Of a stretch of 34,063 nt of DNA, positions 6,843 to 14,873 are shown one piece after another. Under the pieces are notes generated by a model that worked only from the letters and a program-made list of their open reading frames with translations, searched no databases and was not told the DNA's origin. The stretch comes from JBOGEN01 sp050743265 (GTDB lineage Bacteria; Actinomycetota; Actinomycetes; JBOGEN01). The DNA is taken from assembly GCA_050743265.1 (NCBI GenBank), contig JBOGEN010000056.1, forward strand, positions 1 through 34,063. Direction: 5' to 3'. Made by a program: the position numbers and the translations under genes. Numbering within the stretch: position 1 is the stretch's first letter; the number at the start of each line of letters is the position of its first letter.

Positions 6843-7951
6843 TCGAGCTGCGGGTGTTCGGCAGCCCTGAGCAGGGCCGGGATGCTGCGAGTGCGCTGCG
6901 CCGGCTGGCGGCCGCGCTGACGGCAGTCTCCGATGACGTGCGTCGCGGCGTGGAGATCAGCGACGACGGGTGGTCCGGGGATGCGGCGGAGGGGTACAGG
7001 GCCGCATCGCGAGGGCTGTACGCCGACGTGCGCGACACGGTGACGGACGTCGGGCGGGCGGCTGACGGTCTCGACGCGTTCTCCGGCTCACTCGAGGCAG
7101 TGCAGGGCACGATGCAGCAGGTCCGAGCGAGGGCGCTCGCCGGTGGCTTGCCGGTGAGCGGGGACACGGTCGGGGTGCCGGTCGCTTCCGTCGGTACAGC
7201 CGACCTGGCTTCGACCCACGTCCACGAGACCAGGGTCACTGTGTACGAGGAGCTGTCAGCGCGGGCGGCGGAGGCCCGCGCTGAGGAACGGGCGGCGCAC
7301 GAGCGGTTGCAGTGCCTCGTGGGCGACCTGAAGCCTGCGATGGATCGCTGGCTCGAGACCTTCGGGGTGATCCCGCCTGATCATCTGGGTCCCGCGGGTG
7401 TCGGCATCTGGGCGAGCGGGTTCGGGGTGAACGCCGTGGGCGTAGGCGCGGAGTGGCTGACCAAGGTGCGCTACGGCGACCTGGTATCCGCGGGCAGGCA
7501 CGCCGCCTCGACCGGCACGGCCAAGCATGTGATCGCCCTGCGGGCGCTGGAGCCGGGCAACTGGCAGGCGGCACCCGGGTACAGCGTCGTGCAGTCGAGA
7601 TGGGCCACGGTCGGAAAGTTCTCCGGCATCGCTGGTGGTGTGCTCGCCGGCGGCACCTCGGCGTTGGACCAGTGGGCCGAGGACCGCGACCGACGAGACC
7701 TGAGCGCCAGTGAGCGTTACAGGCGTGCAACCGCACAAGGATTTGGCACTGGCGCGGGGGCCGCGGCGGGCGCTTGGGCGGGAACACAGGCTGGTGCGGG
7801 TATCGGTGCCGCGGTCGGTAGCGCGTTTCTTGGGCCCGGCACGGTGGTGGGTGGAGCCGTCGGTGGCGTCGTCGGCGGGATCGCCGGCGGCGTTGCCGGT
7901 ACGGAGGTTGGAGACGAGATCGGCGACTGGCTGGCGGACAGGATCGGATGA
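6839..7951 (+). CDS. WXG/LXG-type secretion substrate with C-terminal glycine zipper
   Basis: A 370-residue protein. The N-terminal 120 residues are helical with a W-S-G turn (ISDDGWSGDAAEGYRAASRGL, W45-G47), as in WXG100/LXG type VII substrates. A central region (about 190-300) has no recognised domain. Residues of about 300-370 are a long glycine/alanine-rich hydrophobic stretch of repeated GxxxG and GGxxGG steps, ending GDEIGDWLADRIG; such glycine zippers insert into membranes. No nuclease or other toxin motif was seen. The start is the GTG that forms a GTGA overlap with the preceding stop; a GTG four codons earlier is possible. It may be an effector or surface protein exported by a type VII system, but no secretion ATPase is encoded in the window. 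Confidence 0.65.
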   Translation: MIELRVFGSPEQGRDAASALRRLAAALTAVSDDVRRGVEISDDGWSGDAAEGYRAASRGLYADVRDTVTDVGRAADGLDAFSGSLEAVQGTMQQVRARALAGGLPVSGDTVGVPVASVGTADLASTHVHETRVTVYEELSARAAEARAEERAAHERLQCLVGDLKPAMDRWLETFGVIPPDHLGPAGVGIWASGFGVNAVGVGAEWLTKVRYGDLVSAGRHAASTGTAKHVIALRALEPGNWQAAPGYSVVQSRWATVGKFSGIAGGVLAGGTSALDQWAEDRDRRDLSASERYRRATAQGFGTGAGAAAGAWAGTQAGAGIGAAVGSAFLGPGTVVGGAVGGVVGGIAGGVAGTEVGDEIGDWLADRIG

Positions 7952-8013
7952 CACAGGGAGTTGGCGCGCTTTCCGGCCGCGATCGCGCGCCGGGCTGCAC
8001 CGAGGAGCGATAG

Positions 8014-8838
8014 GTGAATCTGGCACTGGACGTCGTCTTGATGTTGTCAGGCAGCGTGGCGCTGCTCTGCTTCGTGGCGTGGTGCTGGAGAGGCAGGTCG
8101 AGGTCCTCGCGGTGGTGGGCAGGGAACCCGATGAACGAGCGCATGGTCCTGTTGGTGTTCCTGGGATCTGGCTCGTTTTCCGTCGTCGTATCGGTGATGG
8201 GTCTCGCCAAGGACACCTCGATGGAGCCGGTGGTCGACGCGGTGTTGACGCCGTTCTTCTGGAGTGCGGCGCTGATCGGCGCGTGGGGCTTCTGTTTCCT
8301 GCCGATTCCGCGCTGGTGGGGGCCACGGTGGCTTCGGGAGACGTCGAGAGAGGAGCGTCGGCCGAATGTGCGGGAGCCGTTGTCCGCGTTGATGGTGGGC
8401 TTCGGGGGCGACTCGGGTGTGCGGAGCGCGGCGGAGGCGGCTCAGGTGTTCACCGGCTCGGCTCGGTTCGGCTCGTGGCGGGGGAACTACGTCTACGAGC
8501 CGGACTCGATGCAGCGGGCCCACGGGTTGGCCCCGCGGGGGGCGGTGGATGGGTATCTGACGGCGTACGAGGCGGGGTTGGTGTTCTCCGCGTCGCGGCT
8601 GGAGGACAACTTGCGGGGGGAGTCGACGGTATTGGCCATCGACGCCGAGCAGGTCGTCGGGGTGCGGGTGGTGCCGGCGCGGGCGGGTGCGGACGGGGTG
8701 AAGCGTAAGGGGGTGTTGTTCCGCTCGGCGTTTCCACGGTTGGTGGTCGACACTCGGGACGGGAGTCTCGTGTTCGACTTCCTCCGGTCCCGGCGGATCG
8801 CCGAGCGGCTTCAGCCGTTGGTCTCGCGGAACCCATGA
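8014..8838 (+). CDS. Membrane protein with three TM helices and a PH-like C-terminal domain
   Basis: A 274-residue protein with hydrophobic helices at about 4-24, 44-64 and 76-97, then a soluble C-terminal part (about 110-274) with the beta-rich pattern GYLTAYEAGLVFSAS...AIDAEQVVGVRVVPA...LVVDTRDGSLVFDFLRS, similar to bacterial PH-like domains. The GTG start has GAGGAG seven bases upstream. It lies 62 bases after the W-S-G protein and its stop overlaps the next ATG (ATGA). Function is unknown. By eye its codons favour TTG, GTG and GGG more than the flanking catabolic genes do, which would fit separate ancestry. Confidence 0.65.
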   Translation: MNLALDVVLMLSGSVALLCFVAWCWRGRSRSSRWWAGNPMNERMVLLVFLGSGSFSVVVSVMGLAKDTSMEPVVDAVLTPFFWSAALIGAWGFCFLPIPRWWGPRWLRETSREERRPNVREPLSALMVGFGGDSGVRSAAEAAQVFTGSARFGSWRGNYVYEPDSMQRAHGLAPRGAVDGYLTAYEAGLVFSASRLEDNLRGESTVLAIDAEQVVGVRVVPARAGADGVKRKGVLFRSAFPRLVVDTRDGSLVFDFLRSRRIAERLQPLVSRNP

Positions 8839-9323
8839 CCGGCGTGAGGTCGGTGGGCTACCGGCACCTGCGGACAGGGTTCGCGGTGTCACTGCCCGAA
8901 GGCTGGGACCACGTCGACGACCCGCAGCCCGGTGTGGCGTTGGTGGCCCTGGAGCCGGACCGGGGCACTGGCTTTCGGGCCAACCTGGTCGTCACCGTCG
9001 ACGAGGTCCCCGACGGCGTCGACCTCGCCGGCTGGCAGGCCGGCTGTGACGAACTGCTGGCGCGCACGCTGGTGGACTACCTCCTGCTGGACCTGCACAC
9101 GGTCAGCAACGAGCGCGGGCCGGCCGCCGTACACCGCCTGGCCCACCACCTGGTGAACGACGCGGAGGCGGTGACCATGGCGCAGTGGGCGGTCCTTCGC
9201 GGGCGAACCGGGCTCACGCTGACTGCGTCCGCGGCGACGCTGGCGTACGACAGCCTGGCCGACACGTTCGCCGCGGTGGCCGGAGGCTTCCGCCCTGACC
9301 CGTGCGACGGTGCTGCCCGGTGA
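8835..9323 (+). CDS. Mog1/PsbP-like (LpqN-type) small protein
   Basis: A 162-residue protein with the layout of the Mog1/PsbP fold seen in LpqN/DUF1795 proteins: YRHLRTGFAVSLPEGWDHVDD, then VALVALEP, FRANLVVTVDEVPDGVDLAGW, and the C-terminal strand-helix LTLTASAATLAYDSLADTFAAVAGGFRP. Unlike LpqN it has no signal peptide or lipobox, so it is probably cytoplasmic. Its start overlaps the previous stop (ATGA) and its stop overlaps the next start (GTGA). Proteins of this fold often occur beside actinobacterial type VII genes, possibly as chaperone-like helpers; that role is inferred here. Confidence 0.55.
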   Translation: MTGVRSVGYRHLRTGFAVSLPEGWDHVDDPQPGVALVALEPDRGTGFRANLVVTVDEVPDGVDLAGWQAGCDELLARTLVDYLLLDLHTVSNERGPAAVHRLAHHLVNDAEAVTMAQWAVLRGRTGLTLTASAATLAYDSLADTFAAVAGGFRPDPCDGAAR

Positions 9324-10054
9324 GGCTGGCGTTCGACCCGGGGACGAGCCGGCTCCGGCTCGACACGGCGGCGTTCCAGGAGTTGGTCGCGTACGCCTCG
9401 GAGCCCGCGCGTGCTCCGTCATCGACGCGGAGGACCCTGCATCGGGCCGGAGCCGTGACCGAAGCCGGAGCCCACCCCTGCCTGAGACCTGGTCTCGCGG
9501 CAGTCACCGACCATGTCTGCCGACTCCACCTGACGGTGGTCGGCACCGACGGCCCCGCGGAGGTGGCGTACGGCTGGGTCTCGCGCGAGGCCGCCACACT
9601 GCTGCTGCCCGCATCCGGTGAGTGGTGCGAGATGGTCACCGTCGCACCCGCTTTCGTTCCCGCCTCGATCGTCCGGGTGACCGGGCTCGGCCCTCGCTAC
9701 ACGCCCGTGGGTGGCGCCCTGCGTGCGTCCGCGGAGACAGTTGACCACCTGTTCGCCGACGACCCCGCCGGACGACAGGCCGCCGCGATGCGGCTCGTCC
9801 CGGACGACAGCACCTCTGAGCGTGCTGTGACCCAGTTCGGCGAGGCTGAACGGCTGCTGTGGCGGGCAGCGATGACGTGGACCGGCCCGGACCAGCAGGA
9901 AACCGGCCGCGCAGTCGCTGTCGCCGATACCAGCGCCGGACTGCACGTCATCGAGCCCGACGGGGATGGTGCGGTTCTCCGACCGACCACGCCGTCGGAC
10001 GTGTGGCGCCTGCTTCTGCTGCTCGTGCCCACCGACCACGACCTGCTGCAGTGA
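9320..10054 (+). CDS. Conserved hypothetical, possible EspG-like type VII chaperone
   Basis: A 244-residue soluble protein, last in the cassette. It has no motif I can place firmly. The order of a short N-terminal strand-helix (FDPGTSRLRLDTAAFQELVAYA), a central beta-rich region (LHLTVVGTDGPAEVAYGWVS, LLLPASGEWCEMVTVAPAFVPASIVRVTGL) and a C-terminal helix SDVWRLLLLLVPT is loosely like EspG-type type VII chaperones, and position supports this. The start is the GTG of a GTGA overlap with the preceding gene; an in-frame GTG six codons earlier exists. It is convergent with the monooxygenase/reductase gene, 64 bases away. Confidence 0.45.
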   Translation: MRLAFDPGTSRLRLDTAAFQELVAYASEPARAPSSTRRTLHRAGAVTEAGAHPCLRPGLAAVTDHVCRLHLTVVGTDGPAEVAYGWVSREAATLLLPASGEWCEMVTVAPAFVPASIVRVTGLGPRYTPVGGALRASAETVDHLFADDPAGRQAAAMRLVPDDSTSERAVTQFGEAERLLWRAAMTWTGPDQQETGRAVAVADTSAGLHVIEPDGDGAVLRPTTPSDVWRLLLLLVPTDHDLLQ

Positions 10055-10118
10055 CATCGCCGCGGGGTCGTCGTGCCGCGTACGGGCCGCAGGATCGCGG
10101 CGTGACTCCTGGCGTGAC

Positions 10119-12509
10119 TCAGGGCTGCGGGCGCCAGCGCTCGTGCTGTACGGCCTCGGCGTCGGGCTCGCGGATCAGCTGAAGGCGCGGCTTCGGCCCG
10201 TCGGTACGCCCGGTCTGCGGCTTGCGGGCGCCGTAGCGGAACTGGACGGGCCACTCGACGCCGTCGCCCGCGTAGTCCTGGTCCAGCGCGGCGTGCAGCG
10301 TCCACGCAGGGTCGTTGAGGTGAGCCCGGCCGAGCGCGCACAGGTCCGCGCGCCCGGCGAGCACGATCGAGTTCACGTCGTCGTACGAGGAGATCGCCCC
10401 GACCGCGATGGTGGCCACGCCGTACGGCACGCCGACCTGGTTGCGGATCCGGTCCGCGTACGGCGTCTGGTAGGACCGCCCGTAGGCCGGTGCCTCGTCC
10501 GGCGTGACCTGGCCGGTCGAGACGTCGACGGCATCGACGCCCGCGGAGGCGAACGCCCGGGCGATCTCGACCGCGTCGTCCGCGTCGATGCCGCCGGCGA
10601 CCCAGTCCGTGGCGGAGATGCGCACCGACATCGGCCGGTCGGCAGGCCAGACCTCGCGGATCGCGCGGAAGACCTCGAGGGGGTAGCGGAGCCGGTTCTC
10701 CAGCGTGCCCCCGTACTCGTCCGTCCGCCGGTTGGCGACCGGGGAGATGAACGAGGACAGCAGGTAGCCGTGCGCGCAGTGCAGCTCGAGCAGGTCGAAA
10801 CCCGCCCGTGCGCCCGCGCCCGCCGACGCCACGAACTGGTCGCGCACCACGTCCATCTCCGCGCGGGTCATCTCCCGCGGCACTTGGTTCACCCCGGCCC
10901 TGTACGGGAGTGCCGAGGGACCCACAACCGGCCAGTTGCCCTCCGGCAGCGGATCGTCGATGCCCTCCCACATGAGCTTCGTCGAGCCCTTGCGTCCGGA
11001 GTGGCCGAGCTGCAGCCCGATCCTCGCCGGTGTCTGCGTGTGGACGAAGTCGACGATGCGGGTCCAGGCAGCCTCGTGCTCCGGCGTGTACATGCCGGTG
11101 CAGCCGGGCGTGATGCGGCCCTCGGGGGACACGCACACCATCTCGGTCATCACGAGCCCGGCCCCGCCGAGAGCCTTGGACCCGAGGTGGACGAGGTGGA
11201 ACTCGCCCGGGTGCCCGTCCTCGGAGGTGTACATGTCCATCGGCGAGACGACCACGCGGTTGCGCAGCGTGAGCCCGCGCAGCGTGAACGGCTGGAACAT
11301 GGGTGGCCGCGGGTCCGTACGCCTGCCCCCCGTGACCCCGCGCTCGTGCTCGGCCGCGGCGAACCAGACGTCCATGTCCGCGACGAAGTCACGGTCGCGC
11401 AGGCGCAGGTTGTCGTACGTGACCCGGCGCGAGCGGGTGAGGATGTTGAACGCGAACTGCTCGGGCTCCTGGTGCGTGTACTGGCCGAGGTTCTCGAACC
11501 ACTCCAGGCTCGCCTGGGCAGCACGCTGCGTGGAGAGCACCACGGGCCGCCGCTCCGCCTCGTACGCCGCCAGCGCGGCGGTCACGGTGGGCTGCTCGTC
11601 CAGGCAGGCGGCCAGCGCGAGGGCGTCCTCCATCGCGAGCTTGGTGCCGGAGCCGATGGAGAAATGGGCCGTGTGTGCGGCGTCCCCGAGCAGCACGACG
11701 TTGCGGTGCCGCCAGGTCGCGTTGCGCACCGTCGTGAACGAGATCCACCGCGAGTTGTTCGCGAAGAGGTTCGCGTCGCCCAGCACGTCACCGAAGAGCT
11801 TGTGCACGAGCTCGATCGAGTCGTGGTCGGACTCTCCGGGCGCGTACTCGCGGGTCGCGAAGTCGCCGAACCCGGCTCGCCGCCACACGTCGTCGTGCAT
11901 CTCGACGATGAACGTGCTCGCCGTCGCGTCGTACGGGTAGCCGTGCAGCTGCATGACCCCGTGCTCGGGCTCGGCGACGACGAACGTGAACGCGTCGAAG
12001 ACCAGGTCGGTGCCGAGCCACATGTAGCGGCAGCGCCGCTCCTCGAGGTCGGGCTCGAACGTGGCGGCGTACCGGGCCCGGGTCCGTGAGTTCAGTCCGT
12101 CCGCGGCCACGACGAGGTCGTACGACGCGGCGAGCTCGTCCACGTCCGGCGCCTCGGTCCGGAACAGCAGCTCGACGCCGAGGTCACGGCAGCGGTCCTG
12201 GAGGATGCCGAGCAGCTCCTTGCGTCCCATCGCCGCGAACCCGTGCCCGCCGGAGGTGAGCACGCGCCCCCGGTAGTGCACGTCGATGTCGTCCCACCGG
12301 GCGAACCGGGAGGTCATCGCGTCGTGGATCACCGTGTCCGCGTGCTCGATGCCGCCCAGCGTCTCGTCGGAGAAGACCACGCCGAAACCGAACGTGTCGT
12401 CCGGGGCGTTGCGCTCCCAGACGGTGATCTCCCGGGACGGGTCGAGCTGCTTGGCGAGGGCAGCGAGGTAGAGGCCGCCCGGGCCGCCTCCGATGACGGC
12501 GATGCGCAC
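10119..12509 (-). CDS. Bifunctional 2-aminobenzoyl-CoA monooxygenase/reductase-type flavoprotein
   Basis: A 796-residue natural fusion. Residues 1-400 are a PHBH-type FAD monooxygenase: IGGGPGGLYLA at the N-terminus, VVAADGLNSRTR, and VVLLGDAAHTAHF before GSGTKLAMEDALALA. Residues of about 405-780 are an Old Yellow Enzyme-type FMN reductase: FQPFTLRGLTLRNRVVVSPM, GLQLGHSGRKGS, LLELHCAHGYLLSSFISP and TDEYGGTLENRLRYPLEVF. This fusion is the signature of 2-aminobenzoyl-CoA monooxygenase/reductase of Azoarcus evansii, which hydroxylates at C5 and reduces the ring to 2-amino-5-oxocyclohex-1-ene-1-carboxyl-CoA; salicylyl-CoA 5-hydroxylase is a related alternative. The GTG start has AAGGGAGG about eight bases upstream. 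The linked 2-aminobenzoate-CoA ligase supports the aminobenzoyl substrate. No membrane segment is seen. Confidence 0.9.
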   Translation of the reverse strand: MRIAVIGGGPGGLYLAALAKQLDPSREITVWERNAPDDTFGFGVVFSDETLGGIEHADTVIHDAMTSRFARWDDIDVHYRGRVLTSGGHGFAAMGRKELLGILQDRCRDLGVELLFRTEAPDVDELAASYDLVVAADGLNSRTRARYAATFEPDLEERRCRYMWLGTDLVFDAFTFVVAEPEHGVMQLHGYPYDATASTFIVEMHDDVWRRAGFGDFATREYAPGESDHDSIELVHKLFGDVLGDANLFANNSRWISFTTVRNATWRHRNVVLLGDAAHTAHFSIGSGTKLAMEDALALAACLDEQPTVTAALAAYEAERRPVVLSTQRAAQASLEWFENLGQYTHQEPEQFAFNILTRSRRVTYDNLRLRDRDFVADMDVWFAAAEHERGVTGGRRTDPRPPMFQPFTLRGLTLRNRVVVSPMDMYTSEDGHPGEFHLVHLGSKALGGAGLVMTEMVCVSPEGRITPGCTGMYTPEHEAAWTRIVDFVHTQTPARIGLQLGHSGRKGSTKLMWEGIDDPLPEGNWPVVGPSALPYRAGVNQVPREMTRAEMDVVRDQFVASAGAGARAGFDLLELHCAHGYLLSSFISPVANRRTDEYGGTLENRLRYPLEVFRAIREVWPADRPMSVRISATDWVAGGIDADDAVEIARAFASAGVDAVDVSTGQVTPDEAPAYGRSYQTPYADRIRNQVGVPYGVATIAVGAISSYDDVNSIVLAGRADLCALGRAHLNDPAWTLHAALDQDYAGDGVEWPVQFRYGARKPQTGRTDGPKPRLQLIREPDAEAVQHERWRPQP

Positions 12510-12536
12510 GCTGACCTCCCTTGCAGGCCTGTCGAG

Positions 12537-12564
12537 AGTATGTTGCCTCCGTTACCGTCGTCAA
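12537..12564 (-). promoter_or_regulatory. Promoter of the monooxygenase/reductase gene
   Basis: On the minus strand TTGACG (12564-12559) and CATACT (12542-12537) are 16 bases apart, leaving a leader of about 20 bases that contains the ribosome site. The same TTGAC-N18-ATACT spacing occurs upstream of the 2-aminobenzoate-CoA ligase gene. It overlaps the region controlling the divergent SDR gene. Confidence 0.55.
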
Positions 12565-12586
12565 CGAGACGTGAGGAGCGGGCGGG

Positions 12587-13369
12587 ATGGCGCGAGCGGA
12601 TCGCTTCACCGGGCGTACGGCGGTGGTCACCGGGGGGTCCGGCGGGCTCGGGCGGGCGGTCTGCACGGCGCTGGCCGCGGAGGGGGCCGCGGTGGTCGTG
12701 GCCGACCTCGACGCCGGCGCGGTGGAGGCGGTGGTGGAGGGCCTTCGTGGCCGGGAGGCCCGCGCCGAGGGCCTCGCCTGCGACGTCACGGACCCGGACG
12801 CGGTCTCCGACCTGATGGCCACCGTTCACCACCGCCTGGGCGGCCCGCACGTTCTGGTGACCTGCGCGGGTGGCTCGCTGGGCACGCCGCGCGACCTGGA
12901 CGCGATCACGCCCGCGGACGTCGCGACCGTCCTCGACGTGAACCTGAAAGGCACCCTGTTCTCGGCCCAGGCGGCCGTCCCGTACCTGGCGGAGGCCGGC
13001 GGCGGCGCGATCGTCACCGTCTCCTCGATCGGGGGACGGTCGGCCTCGCCGGTCACCGGCGTGCCGTACGCCGCGGCCAAGGCGGGCGTGCTGGGCCTCA
13101 CCCGCCGGCTCGCGCGGGAGGTGGGCCCCTCGGGCGTACGGGTGAACGCCGTCGCCCCCGGGTTCTTCACGACCGGGCCGCGGCTGCAGGGCATGTGGGA
13201 CGCGATGAGCGAGGCGGAGCGCACTGAGGTGCTGCAGGCCATCCCGCTTCGCCGGATGCCCGAGATCTCCGAGGCGGTCGACCCCATCCTGTTCCTGGCG
13301 TCGGACGAGGCCAGCTACGTCACCGGGGCCGTCCTCGACGTCAACGGAGGGCGCTTCATGGCCGGCTGA
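12587..13369 (+). CDS. SDR family oxidoreductase
   Basis: A 260-residue classical short-chain dehydrogenase. TGGSGGLG near residues 15-22 is the nucleotide-binding loop, D41 in VVVADLDAG suggests NAD(H) preference, and the catalytic triad is visible in VSSIGG (Ser), YAAAK (Tyr and Lys) and the NLKG asparagine. The C-terminus VTGAVLDVNGGRFMAG is typical of the 3-oxoacyl/3-hydroxyacyl-CoA-type SDRs. GAGGAGCGGG lies just upstream of the ATG. It is transcribed divergently from the monooxygenase/reductase gene across 77 bases, which suggests shared control. A likely role is reduction or oxidation of a ring or chain carbonyl in the aminobenzoyl-CoA route, but the step is not determined. Confidence 0.85.
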   Translation: MARADRFTGRTAVVTGGSGGLGRAVCTALAAEGAAVVVADLDAGAVEAVVEGLRGREARAEGLACDVTDPDAVSDLMATVHHRLGGPHVLVTCAGGSLGTPRDLDAITPADVATVLDVNLKGTLFSAQAAVPYLAEAGGGAIVTVSSIGGRSASPVTGVPYAAAKAGVLGLTRRLAREVGPSGVRVNAVAPGFFTTGPRLQGMWDAMSEAERTEVLQAIPLRRMPEISEAVDPILFLASDEASYVTGAVLDVNGGRFMAG

Positions 13370-13382
13370 GACGATGGGGGCC

Positions 13383-14837
13383 ATGTCCGACGCGTCACGC
13401 CTGCTCGCCGGCCGGTACCGCCTGAGCCACCCCCTGGGCCGCGGGGGCATGGGCGAGGTCTGGCAGGCGCACGACGAGGTGCTCGAGCGCCCCGTCGCGG
13501 TGAAGATGCTCGACCTGTCCAGTGCGACCGACCCGCACGCGGCCGAGCGCTTCCGCCGCGAGGCGCAGATGGTGGCTTCGCTGAGCCACCCTCACATCAT
13601 CACCGTGTACGACACGGGCACGGAGGGTGAGACCGCGTACCTGGTCATGGAGCTGCTGTCCGGCCCCTCGCTCTCGGACACCCTGCGCGAGCACGGGGCG
13701 CTGCCGGTGGGCGAGACCGTGCTGTACGCCGAGCAGACCGCGAGCGCGCTGGCTGCAGCACACGCCGCGGGGGTCGTCCACCGAGACGTCAAGCCGGCCA
13801 ACCTCATGCTCGCCTCGGACGGCAGCCTGCGTGTGCTCGACTTCGGCATCGCCCGGCTGCTCGAGCAGACCGGTCAGACCGCGCTCACCGCGACCCAGAC
13901 CGTCGTTGGCACGGCCGACTACCTGTCCCCGGAGCAGGCCCGCGGCGTCCAGGTCGACGCCCGCGCCGACCTGTACGCGCTGGGCTGCGTGCTCGTGGCG
14001 CTGCTCACCGGCTCGCCGCCGTTCCGCGGCGACACGCCCGTGGCGGTCCTCGGCCAGCACATCTACACCGACCCTCCCCGGCTGGCCGACCTGCGACCGG
14101 ACGTCCCGCCCTGGCTGGACACACTCGTCGCCGACCTGCTCGCCAAGGACCCGGACGCCCGGCCTCCCTCGGCGCAGGCCGTGGCCGACCGGCTGCGGGC
14201 GCGTGAGGCCGGTGCCTTCGCCCCGACCGCCGCCATGCCGGCGGGGGCTGTGCCCGCCGGGGGCGACCGGACCGCGGTGCTCCCCGCCGGGGCGGTGCCG
14301 GACGACAGCAGGAGGGCCACCGGCCGGTCCGGGCGCGGACGCCGGGTGGCCGGCGTGCTGGCGGGCCTGGCCGCGGGAGTGGCGGCAGTCCTGCTCGTCC
14401 TCGCCCTGACGAACCCGGGGGAGGGGGAGCGTACCGGCGGCCCGACGGACGAGACGAGCCCGGCGCAGTCACCGCAGGCCACTCCGACCCGAAACAGCCC
14501 GTCACCCACCCCGACGAAGACCACGCCCACCTCGAAGCCCACGCCGACCGAGGAGAAGCCGTCCGTCGACCCCGCCGTAGCGGCCGTCGCGGACGTGCGC
14601 AACACCATCGACCAGGAGGTCGCCGCAGGCGGGCTGGAGGACAAGGACGCGCAGCGGCTGCGTGACGGGGTGTCCAAGGTCGAGGAGAAGCTGGCAGCGG
14701 ACGACTCGGACGGTGCTGCCGACGAGACCGACAAGCTGACCGAGGAGCTCGACAAGCTCGAGCAGACGCAGAAGATCGAGCCGGACTCGCGCGCCGGCAT
14801 CCAGCAGAAGGTGGACGAGCTCGCGGCCTCGCTCTGA
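13383..14837 (+). CDS. Membrane Ser/Thr protein kinase (PknB-like) with helical sensor
   Basis: A 484-residue Hanks-type kinase. The catalytic domain (about 12-270) has the glycine loop LGRGGMGEVW, the ATP lysine K41 in VAVKML, HRDVKPANLM with D135, DFGIARLL with D153, and the TVVGTADYLSPEQARG activation/P+1 loop. A Pro/Ala-rich linker leads to one TM helix at about 322-343. Outside lies a Thr/Pro-rich stretch (about 355-395) and a C-terminal helical domain rich in K/E/D resembling the FIMAH domain. There are no PASTA repeats. An in-frame ATG three codons earlier is possible. It starts 13 bases after the SDR stop and may be cotranscribed, though a link to aromatic catabolism is not shown. Its substrates are unknown. 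Confidence 0.9.
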   Translation: MSDASRLLAGRYRLSHPLGRGGMGEVWQAHDEVLERPVAVKMLDLSSATDPHAAERFRREAQMVASLSHPHIITVYDTGTEGETAYLVMELLSGPSLSDTLREHGALPVGETVLYAEQTASALAAAHAAGVVHRDVKPANLMLASDGSLRVLDFGIARLLEQTGQTALTATQTVVGTADYLSPEQARGVQVDARADLYALGCVLVALLTGSPPFRGDTPVAVLGQHIYTDPPRLADLRPDVPPWLDTLVADLLAKDPDARPPSAQAVADRLRAREAGAFAPTAAMPAGAVPAGGDRTAVLPAGAVPDDSRRATGRSGRGRRVAGVLAGLAAGVAAVLLVLALTNPGEGERTGGPTDETSPAQSPQATPTRNSPSPTPTKTTPTSKPTPTEEKPSVDPAVAAVADVRNTIDQEVAAGGLEDKDAQRLRDGVSKVEEKLAADDSDGAADETDKLTEELDKLEQTQKIEPDSRAGIQQKVDELAASL

Positions 14838-14846
14838 GTTCAGAGC
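14831..14846. terminator. Small hairpin at the kinase 3' end
   Basis: GCTCTGA-gt-TCAGAGC is a perfect 7-base inverted repeat overlapping the kinase stop codon. It is followed by two copies of GTCGTCGCTCAG (14848-14859 and 14866-14877), the second reaching into the end of the convergent MFS gene. The tight loop and missing T-tract make this a weak terminator candidate. Confidence 0.35.
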
Positions 14847-14873
14847 TGTCGTCGCTCAGAGGGTGGTCGTCGC

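Noticed and set aside
6411..10118. Prophage or transposon boundaries around the type VII-like cassette
   Set aside because: No integrase, transposase, terminal inverted repeats or tRNA target site was found at either end, so insertion by a mobile element cannot be claimed.
10099..10120. Direct repeat GGCGTGACTC at the 3' end of the monooxygenase/reductase gene
   Set aside because: Two 10-base copies 12 bases apart, the second reaching into the gene end; no symmetry or associated gene suggests a function.
9966..12089. 707-codon plus-strand frame opposite the monooxygenase/reductase
   Set aside because: Composition is dominated by Arg, Val, Glu and Asp with no domain, and the minus strand carries all FAD and OYE motifs with a good ribosome site.
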